This document shows, piece by piece, positions 1 through 4,769 of a DNA stretch of 5,591 nt (positions are counted from its first letter, which is position 1; every line of letters starts with the position of its first letter). This DNA comes from Rhodospirillales bacterium (lineage in GTDB: Bacteria; Pseudomonadota; Alphaproteobacteria; Rhodospirillales; JABHCV01): contig JADHSW010000186.1 in the NCBI GenBank assembly GCA_016776705.1, positions 1 through 5,591 on the forward strand, in the 5' to 3' direction. The notes beneath the pieces were generated by a model. That model did no database searches and was not told where the DNA came from. It saw only the letters and a list, made by a program, of their open reading frames with translations. The translations under genes and the position numbers were made by a program.

Positions 1-239
1 AAGGCTACCCGGGTCTGGTTTTTCATGCCCCCCTGACGGCAATCATGTTGCTTGATCTTGCGAACCGCCACTGCGGTGTGGCCAGGCTTTCGAATTTTTC
101 CTACCGGGCGATCAGCCCCCTGTTCGATACCGCCCCCTTCACAATCTCGCTTCGCCGCGAGGGAAAACTCTTCAGATTATGGGCCTTAACTCCGGAAGGA
201 AGACTTGCGATGACGGCAAGTGCAGAGTTCATCGACTAG
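1..239 (+). CDS. FAS1-like/MaoC-type hot-dog dehydratase, C-terminal fragment (5' end outside window)
   Basis: The reading frame is open from the window edge (codons begin at base 3) to the TAG at 237-239, giving about 79 visible residues; the ATG at 45 is internal. The visible start, Gly-Tyr-Pro-Gly-Leu-Val-Phe-His-Ala-Pro-Leu, followed by a Leu-Leu-Asp-Leu-Ala helix, matches the 'PGLVxHGPL...LLDLA' segment near the C-terminus of FAS1-like dehydratase / mesaconyl-C4-CoA hydratase-type proteins. The later 'FSYRAISPLFDTAPFTI' and 'LFRLWALTPEGRLAMTASAEF' stretches also fit that family's C-terminal hot-dog strands. Family members hydrate or dehydrate CoA-thioester enoyl groups in the cytoplasm and are usually about 280 residues, so roughly 200 residues and the catalytic Asp/His region lie upstream. 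The usual His-Gly-Pro is His-Ala-Pro here. The gene runs in the same direction as the CoA ligase, 52 bases upstream of it, which suggests one operon. The family call is from remembered consensus; the substrate is unknown. Confidence 0.72.
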   Translation, partial: GYPGLVFHAPLTAIMLLDLANRHCGVARLSNFSYRAISPLFDTAPFTISLRREGKLFRLWALTPEGRLAMTASAEFID

Positions 240-244
240 TCGAT
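231..244. repeat. Perfect 14-base palindrome over the dehydratase stop codon
   Basis: The sequence ATCGACTAGTCGAT equals its own reverse complement and includes the TAG stop codon of the upstream gene. It could be an operator half-site pair for a dimeric regulator just upstream of the CoA ligase gene. A 14-base perfect palindrome somewhere in 5.6 kb is not very improbable by chance. Confidence 0.4.
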
Positions 245-278
245 AAAATCTGTTAAGCTCCTGTTGTCGACAGGGATT

Positions 279-286
279 AGGGGGAG
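279..286 (+). promoter_or_regulatory. Ribosome binding site of the CoA ligase
   Basis: A purine run, AGGGGGAG, ends 5 bases before the ATG at 292. It is the reason for taking this ATG as the start. Confidence 0.7.
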
Positions 287-291
287 CGACC

Positions 292-1593
292 ATGACGGCC
301 CAAGTGTCGCCTGAATTTCAGGCGCTTTCAGACATCAAGGCCATCCAGCAGGACCGCTGGTGCGAACAGGCAAAATACGTCGCCGCAGCTTCGCCTTTTT
401 ATCAGGCCTTATGGCAGGGAATCGCCCCGCCTGAACGACTGGAAGAATTGTCTCTTTTGCCCTTGAGCGATAAATCCATGCTCAGGACGTCTCAGCAGAA
501 CCACCCGCCTTTTGGCGATTATCTGGCTTCGTCTGCTGAACTGGTCAACCGCCTGCACAGGACATCGGGCACCACCGGGCAAGCCATGAATCTGGCCCTG
601 AGCGCGAAGGACGCCCTGCAAACGGCGCTTATCGGCGCCCGGGCGCAAAGTGCTGCGGGTCTGGGACCAAAAGACCGCGTCGTCCATTGCCTGAATTATC
701 AAATGTGGATGGGTGGTTTTACGGATCATTGCACCCTTGAGGCAACCGGCGCCCTGGTTATTCCCTACGGCGTGGGCGGTACGGAAAAACTGATCCGCAC
801 CATTCAAGAGCTGGAAATTACCGCCATCTCGTGCACGCCGTCTTACCCCAAAGTGCTTGAGAAGGTCATCACCGAACACTTTCCCGGACTTCAGCCGCAT
901 GATCTGGGATTGAAACTTGGCCTGTTTGGCGGCGAGGCCGGCCTGGATGATCCGGCCTACCGCAAGCGGCTGGAAGACACCTGGGGCTTTAAGGTACGCA
1001 ACGCCAATTATGGCGTGTCCGATGTATTTTGCAATTTCGCCAGCCAGTGCGAAAACAACAATGACCTGCACTTCATCGCCCTGGATGTTCTGTATCCGGA
1101 ACTGATCGACCCGGACACGGCCCAACCCATGGCCTGGAAAGACGGGGAAACCGGTGAATTGGTTCTGACCCATCTTGAAAGGGACTGCCAGCCGTTGGTT
1201 CGTTTCAGAACCGGCGACATCATAACGCTGACCGGTGTCGGTGAACCCTGCGCCTGTGGTCGCACCGCACCGCGCTTTCGGGTTGTTGGGCGCAGTGACG
1301 ATATGATCGTCGTTCGTGGCCTGAACATTTTTCCGACGGGGCTGGCGGCGACGGTAAATTCTTTCCCGGAACTGTCCGGCGAGTACCGGGTCATTCTGGA
1401 AGGGCATGGCCCATTCGACCACCTGCCGCTGGAAGCGGAAATGGCCAATGGAATTGAACAATCTGAGCGCCTTGCCCTTGACATTGGCGATGCCATTAAA
1501 CGCGACCTTGGCGCAACGGCCAAGGTCGCGTTGCTGGATCATGGCGCCCTGCCCCGTACCGAAGGCAAAACCCGTCGGGTCATACGAAAATAA
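292..1593 (+). CDS. PaaK-type phenylacetate-CoA ligase family protein (AMP-forming)
   Basis: This 433-residue cytoplasmic enzyme of the ANL superfamily has the usual PaaK length (about 430-440). It should adenylate a carboxylic acid with ATP and transfer it to CoA. The phosphate-binding loop Thr-Ser-Gly-Thr-Thr-Gly-Gln lies at residues 91-97, a Gly-Gly-Glu motif at 213-215, the aromatic-Gly-x-Ser motif as Tyr-Gly-Val-Ser-Asp at 240-244, and the ribose-binding Arg-Thr-Gly-Asp at 306-309. The hinge and C-terminal entry Gly-Arg-Ser-Asp-Asp-Met is at 333-338. The C-terminal Pro-Arg-Thr-Glu-Gly-Lys at 421-426 carries the expected catalytic lysine, K426. Cys253, His260, Cys320 and Cys322 match a Cys/His set seen in many PaaK-like proteins and might bind a metal (inference). 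The motif at 240-244 has Asp where PaaK usually has Glu. The enoyl-CoA hydratase gene follows after 11 bases. The substrate may be phenylacetate, another aryl acid or an alkyl acid; the sequence does not decide. Confidence 0.9.
   Translation: MTAQVSPEFQALSDIKAIQQDRWCEQAKYVAAASPFYQALWQGIAPPERLEELSLLPLSDKSMLRTSQQNHPPFGDYLASSAELVNRLHRTSGTTGQAMNLALSAKDALQTALIGARAQSAAGLGPKDRVVHCLNYQMWMGGFTDHCTLEATGALVIPYGVGGTEKLIRTIQELEITAISCTPSYPKVLEKVITEHFPGLQPHDLGLKLGLFGGEAGLDDPAYRKRLEDTWGFKVRNANYGVSDVFCNFASQCENNNDLHFIALDVLYPELIDPDTAQPMAWKDGETGELVLTHLERDCQPLVRFRTGDIITLTGVGEPCACGRTAPRFRVVGRSDDMIVVRGLNIFPTGLAATVNSFPELSGEYRVILEGHGPFDHLPLEAEMANGIEQSERLALDIGDAIKRDLGATAKVALLDHGALPRTEGKTRRVIRK
1499..1532. repeat. 14-bp perfect inverted repeat inside the CoA ligase gene
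   Basis: The left arm AACGCGACCTTGGC (1499-1512) is exactly complementary to GCCAAGGTCGCGTT (1519-1532), with a 6-base loop GCAACG. It lies in frame within codons 403-414 of the ligase, about 60 bases before its stop. No T-tract follows, so it is not a standard terminator. The encoded residues look like a normal PaaK C-terminus, so the repeat arises from codon choice and not from an insertion. Confidence 0.85.
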
Positions 1594-1604
1594 AGGACCA
1601 TCAA

Positions 1605-2357
1605 ATGAACCCCACTGTGATTTCAAAACTGGATAACGGCATCCGCAGCATCGTTCTGGACAGACCCGATCGCCTGAACGCCATTAACCCGGACCTGCTG
1701 AAGGATTTTCTGGGGGCCTTGAAAGAAGGCAACGCCGACCCTGAAACAAGAGTCATCGTCTTAAGCGGCGCCGGACGGGCATTTTGCGCCGGAGACGACT
1801 TAAAGGAATTTGACTCTCAGGTCGGGACAGAAGATGAAACACGCCTCTACATTGAAGCCATTCAGGACATTACCCGCGAAATCATCCTTAACGACAAAAT
1901 GGTGCTGGGTGCCATTCATGGCTGGGCCGTTGGCGGGGGGCTGGAATGGGTGATCAATTGTGATCTGACCGTGATGGCCGAAGGAACCCGGTGTTTCTTT
2001 CCTGAAATCTCTCTGGGGGTTTTCGTCACCGGGGCAGTGACCACGTTGCTTCCAAAAATGGTTGGCCTGCAAAAAGCCAGGGAAATGATCCTGTTCGGCG
2101 AACATTTCGATGCCAATCAGGCCCTGAATTGGGGACTGGTGTGGAAGGTTGTTCCGCAAGCGGACCTAATGAACGAAACACTTGATGCCGCCCGTCGCAT
2201 TGCCCAATTACCACAAGGGGCCGTCAGCGATCTAAAGCGGGTCCTGAATCGTGCCTGCCATCTGGATGCAGAAGGCGCAATGGCCCTTGAAACCGAGGCA
2301 ACCGTGCGTGGTTTCCTTGACCCGAAAACGGCTGAAAGGGTTTCACAATTCAGCTAG
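1605..2357 (+). CDS. Enoyl-CoA hydratase/isomerase (crotonase) family protein
   Basis: This is a 250-residue crotonase-fold enzyme, slightly shorter than the usual 255-265, that would add water across the double bond of a 2-enoyl-CoA in the cytoplasm. The first oxyanion-hole segment is Phe-Cys-Ala-Gly-Asp-Asp-Leu (60-66). The second is Gly-Trp-Ala-Val-Gly-Gly-Gly-Leu-Glu (106-114). Glu114 and Glu134 (in Phe-Phe-Pro-Glu-Ile-Ser-Leu-Gly) are 20 residues apart, the same spacing as Glu144 and Glu164 of rat mitochondrial enoyl-CoA hydratase, so both acid/base residues appear present. The loop after Glu134 reads Val-Thr-Gly-Ala-Val-Thr-Thr and not the classical Gly-Ala-Gly-Gly-Thr, which points to a different crotonase subgroup. 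The start is supported by AAAGGA at 1592-1597, overlapping the ligase stop, 7 bases before the ATG. The tight spacing implies cotranscription and probably translational coupling with the ligase. The natural substrate is unknown; an isomerase or other crotonase activity is possible. Confidence 0.9.
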   Translation: MNPTVISKLDNGIRSIVLDRPDRLNAINPDLLKDFLGALKEGNADPETRVIVLSGAGRAFCAGDDLKEFDSQVGTEDETRLYIEAIQDITREIILNDKMVLGAIHGWAVGGGLEWVINCDLTVMAEGTRCFFPEISLGVFVTGAVTTLLPKMVGLQKAREMILFGEHFDANQALNWGLVWKVVPQADLMNETLDAARRIAQLPQGAVSDLKRVLNRACHLDAEGAMALETEATVRGFLDPKTAERVSQFS

Positions 2358-2360
2358 AAC

Positions 2361-2401
2361 GATCATTGCAGGCATATTTTGCGCCCTGTCCTCAATTGAT
2401 C
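2361..2401 (+). other. Imperfect hairpin just after the enoyl-CoA hydratase gene
   Basis: GATCATTG (2361-2368) pairs with CAATTGATC (2393-2401) with one bulge, and inner CAGGC (2369-2373) can pair with GCCCTG (2383-2388), also with a bulge. It starts 3 bases after the hydratase stop. No T-run follows, so it would be a Rho-aided end or an mRNA-stabilising structure and not a classical intrinsic terminator. Confidence 0.35.
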
Positions 2402-2425
2402 CCCGTCAAGGAGAGCCTTGCCTTA

Positions 2426-2461
2426 ATGTCTGAAAAGAAAACCCGAGTAATTTATTGGTAA
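2426..2461 (+). other. Possible 11-codon leader ORF upstream of the 2511 gene
   Basis: An ATG at 2426 opens a short frame encoding MSEKKTRVIYW and ends at TAA 2459-2461. A purine-rich AAGGAGAG begins at 2408, which leaves a rather long gap of about 10 bases to the ATG. It lies 49 bases before the start of the membrane protein. It could be a regulatory leader peptide, the remnant of a gene, or chance; nothing besides the ribosome-site-like sequence supports translation. Confidence 0.2.
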
Positions 2462-2489
2462 CCATTTCCTGCCAAATTAACGCTCTATT

Positions 2490-2504
2490 CCTCAATTTTG
2501 AGGA
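2490..2504 (+). promoter_or_regulatory. Ribosome binding site of the 2511 gene inside a palindrome
   Basis: CCTCAATTTTGAGG (2490-2503) can fold with CCTCA pairing TGAGG. The right arm supplies the Shine-Dalgarno sequence TGAGGA (2499-2504), 6 bases before the ATG at 2511. The ribosome site could therefore be hidden in a small hairpin; the stem is short and would be only marginally stable. Confidence 0.45.
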
Positions 2505-2510
2505 CTGAAT

Positions 2511-3113
2511 ATGGAATTAGTGTGCCGCAGCCAAGATGCCCGGCGATTTTCCGACAGGCGTCAAAATCAGGAAATGTCTCCAATATTGGAGAGGCGGTTC
2601 CTGGAACGTCGGGAAAGTCTGGAGCGTCGCAAGACCATGGAGCAAAGAACAAACTCGTTTGAGAGGAATGCGTCTGCCATGACGCAATCTTCGTCCATCG
2701 CATTCGACCCACAAAAAAAATCCATATGGGCCAGCATTCCTTTGTGGGCTCCCCTGAGTATTTTCGTTCTTGCCTTTTTGATCATGGTGACCAGCGGCAA
2801 CAACGTGCAGAAGAATTCTTTTTCCTTTGCTCCCCCCCTGATCAACCTGCCCGAAACAAGCAGCGCGGCTCCGGTTAATGCTGCAACTGAAGTCATGGTC
2901 TATGACCCCAGCGAAGAAGATATGCTCAAGATTACAGGTTCGGGTTATGAAATTCTCGACACCATCACCCTTAAGGATCTGGGCCTAACGGTCAAGCACC
3001 TGCGCGCCCCCCAAGGCATGACGGTTCCTCAAGCCTTATCTGACCTACGATCCCGATTCCCGGAGCTTGAGGTCGACGCCAACAATCAAGTAGGCATCAC
3101 CGACCCTTCCTGA
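2511..3113 (+). CDS. Unrecognised single-pass membrane protein with Arg-rich head and a subtilase-propeptide-like C-terminal domain
   Basis: I do not recognise this 200-residue protein as a named family. Residues 1-70 are highly charged, with (Asp/Glu)-Arg-Arg at 15-17, 27-29, 32-34 and 38-40; the last three sit in Leu-Glu-Arg-Arg units. A hydrophobic stretch at about 73-95 (Trp-Ala-Ser-Ile-Pro to Ile-Met-Val-Thr-Ser) should be one transmembrane helix; the positive-inside rule puts the head in the cytoplasm and residues 96-200 in the periplasm. After a Pro/Ser/Ala linker, residues 145-195 resemble the N-terminal propeptide (I9-like) region of S8 subtilases: Gly-Tyr-Glu-Ile-Leu-Asp, Leu-Gly-Leu-Thr-Val, Ala-Leu-x-x-Leu-Arg, and Val-Asp-Ala-Asn-Asn. 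No catalytic protease domain follows. The first ATG is chosen for TGAGGA 6 bases upstream, but ATGs at 2637 and 2679 also have purine-rich sites, so a shorter form is possible. The gene converges on serA. Existence of the gene is likely; the domain resemblance is tentative. Confidence 0.7.
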   Translation: MELVCRSQDARRFSDRRQNQEMSPILERRFLERRESLERRKTMEQRTNSFERNASAMTQSSSIAFDPQKKSIWASIPLWAPLSIFVLAFLIMVTSGNNVQKNSFSFAPPLINLPETSSAAPVNAATEVMVYDPSEEDMLKITGSGYEILDTITLKDLGLTVKHLRAPQGMTVPQALSDLRSRFPELEVDANNQVGITDPS

Positions 3114-3120
3114 AGCTTGC

Positions 3121-3166
3121 AACAAAAAAACCAGCAGGGCGAGAGTACGCCGTTGCTGGTTTTATT
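3121..3166. terminator. Bidirectional intrinsic terminator between the 2511 gene and serA
   Basis: AAAACCAGCA (3127-3136) pairs perfectly with TGCTGGTTTT (3154-3163), and an inner GGCG (3138-3141) pairs with CGCC (3148-3151) around the loop AGAGTA. A run of seven A on the left (3124-3130) gives a U-tract for minus-strand transcripts leaving serA, and TTTTATTT (3160-3167) serves the plus-strand gene, whose stop codon is only a few bases upstream. Confidence 0.88.
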
Positions 3167-3187
3167 TAACGGTTCTGGATTTGACGA

Positions 3188-4765
3188 TCAGAAAGTCAGG
3201 ACCTTGACCTGAACAACCTGTTCCAGCTTGCAGATATCGTCGATGACCTCCTGTGCCGGGCTTCCGTCAATTTCGATCAGGGCGATGGCGTCGCCTCCGG
3301 CCTGGGCTCTTCCAAGATGGAACGTCGCGATATTTATTTCAGCGTCGCCAAGAGTTGTTCCAAGTGATCCGATAAAGCCCGGCTTGTCCTTATTGGTGAT
3401 GAACAGCATGTTCGGCCCCAATTCCGCATCCATGGGAATATCCTTGATTTCGACGATGCGCGGATGCGCCCCGGCGAACAGGGTTCCGGCGACAGAGCGG
3501 CTTTGCTTTTCAGTTCTGACCGTTAGCTTGATCAGGGTCTGATACGCGCTGGCACGGTCGTGTTTGACTTCGGAAACGTCAATATCGCGTTCCTTGGCGA
3601 TCACTGGTGCATTGACCATGTTGACTGATTCCATCAGCGGGGAAAGAAGTCCCTGCAAGACAATGGCTGTCAGGGGTCGGGTATTCAATTCGGCAACGTG
3701 TCCTTCATATTCGATAATGACACCTTCCAGACCGGTTTCGGTCAGCTGCCCGGCAAAACTACCCAACTGTTCGGCAAGTTTCAGGTAGGGCTGCAGGCGC
3801 GGCGCTTCTTCCGCCGTGACCGAAGGCATGTTCAGGGCATTGGTGACAGCGCCCGATATCAGGTAATCGGCCATTTGCTCTGCAACCTGCAGGGCGACCT
3901 TTTCCTGGGCTTCCGTGGTTGATGCCCCCAGATGCGGCGTCGCCACGACGTTATCCATGCCAAACAGGGTATTGTCCCTGGCCGGTTCCTGGGCGAAGAC
4001 GTCAAGACCGGCGGCGGCAACCTGGCCGCTTTCCAATCCGGCTTTCAGGTCTTCTTCAACGATCAAACCGCCGCGGGCGCAGTTAACGATGCGCACACCG
4101 GGTTTCATCTTGGCGATGGCGTCGGCATTGATGATATCGCGCGTCGCGTCTGTAAGCGGCGTGTGCAGTGAAATAAAGTCGGCACGGGCGAACAGGTCGT
4201 CCAGTTCCACTTTTTCAATACCCAGTTCAGACGCACGTTCCGGCGACAGGTACGGATCATACGCGATAACCCGCATTTTCAGGCCCTGCGCCCTGTCGGC
4301 AACTACTGCACCGATATTTCCGCAACCGATAATACCCAGAATCTTGCCCATGATTTCGACGCCCATGAACCGGGATTTTTCCCATTTACCAGCATGGGTC
4401 GACGCATTGGCGTGTGGAATTTGCCGGGACAGGGACATGATCATCGCAATGGCATGTTCGGCTGTGGTGATCGAGTTTCCAAACGGCGTGTTCATAACAC
4501 ACACACCAGCCGTCGTCGCCGCCGCGACATCAATGTTATCAACGCCGATACCGGCGCGACCGATGACTTTCAGATTACTCGCCGCCGCCAGAACTTCGGC
4601 AGTCGCCTTTGTAGCGGAACGCACGGCCAGGCCATCATATTCGCCAATGCAGGCGATCAGTTCTTCCGGGGTCATTCCCGGCTTAACGTCTACGTCAACA
4701 CCGCGGGATTCAAAAATCTCGGCGGCGAGCGGGCTCATTTTATCGGATATAAGAACTCTAGGCAT
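3188..4765 (-). CDS. serA: D-3-phosphoglycerate dehydrogenase (long form with ACT domain)
   Basis: SerA oxidises 3-phosphoglycerate to 3-phosphohydroxypyruvate with NAD+, the first committed step of serine synthesis in the cytoplasm. The 525 residues fit the long form. The N-terminal substrate-binding part includes Val-Arg-Ser (48-50). The Rossmann loop Gly-Cys-Gly-Asn-Ile-Gly (147-152) binds NAD and is followed by Asp170. The catalytic set is Arg231 in Asn-Cys-Ala-Arg-Gly-Gly, Glu260 in Ala-Gln-Glu-Pro, and His278 in Pro-His-Leu-Gly-Ala. An intervening ASB domain covers about 316-445, and a C-terminal ACT domain about 452-525 (Asp-Lys-Pro-Gly-Phe-Ile-Gly at 460-466, Ile-Asn-Ile-Ala at 477-480). 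In other SerA proteins the ACT domain can mediate serine feedback inhibition; whether it does here is not visible. The frame stays open upstream to 5002, but that part only shadows serC. The ATG at 4765 matches the usual Met-Pro-Arg-Val-Leu-Ile start. GGAG (4776-4779) inside the end of serC is the likely ribosome site. Confidence 0.97.
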   Translation of the reverse strand: MPRVLISDKMSPLAAEIFESRGVDVDVKPGMTPEELIACIGEYDGLAVRSATKATAEVLAAASNLKVIGRAGIGVDNIDVAAATTAGVCVMNTPFGNSITTAEHAIAMIMSLSRQIPHANASTHAGKWEKSRFMGVEIMGKILGIIGCGNIGAVVADRAQGLKMRVIAYDPYLSPERASELGIEKVELDDLFARADFISLHTPLTDATRDIINADAIAKMKPGVRIVNCARGGLIVEEDLKAGLESGQVAAAGLDVFAQEPARDNTLFGMDNVVATPHLGASTTEAQEKVALQVAEQMADYLISGAVTNALNMPSVTAEEAPRLQPYLKLAEQLGSFAGQLTETGLEGVIIEYEGHVAELNTRPLTAIVLQGLLSPLMESVNMVNAPVIAKERDIDVSEVKHDRASAYQTLIKLTVRTEKQSRSVAGTLFAGAHPRIVEIKDIPMDAELGPNMLFITNKDKPGFIGSLGTTLGDAEINIATFHLGRAQAGGDAIALIEIDGSPAQEVIDDICKLEQVVQVKVLTF

Positions 4766-4769
4766 AATT

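Noticed and set aside
260..274. Small hairpin CCTGT-TGTCG-ACAGG before the CoA ligase ribosome site
   Set aside because: Only 5 base pairs with no T-tract; it is too weak to call a terminator or attenuator.
409..1626. 405-codon open frame on the minus strand opposite the CoA ligase
   Set aside because: The opposite strand carries a complete, motif-rich PaaK-type ligase. The antisense translation is rich in Arg, Gln and Gly, has no recognisable domain and is a typical shadow of a GC-rich gene.
2251..2433. 60-codon plus-strand frame overlapping the end of the enoyl-CoA hydratase
   Set aside because: Most of it is an out-of-frame reading of the hydratase, with no good ribosome site and no recognisable content.
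2456..2484. Possible CtrA-type site (TAACC ... TTAAC) upstream of the 2511 gene
   Set aside because: The half-sites are degenerate and do not fit the TTAA-N7-TTAA spacing; such AT-rich words are common in alphaproteobacterial intergenic DNA.
2567..2896. 109-codon minus-strand frame opposite the 2511 membrane protein
   Set aside because: I weighed it as an alternative to the plus-strand gene, but the plus strand has a good ribosome site, a plausible membrane helix and a domain-like C-terminus ending at a terminator. The minus frame has none of these.
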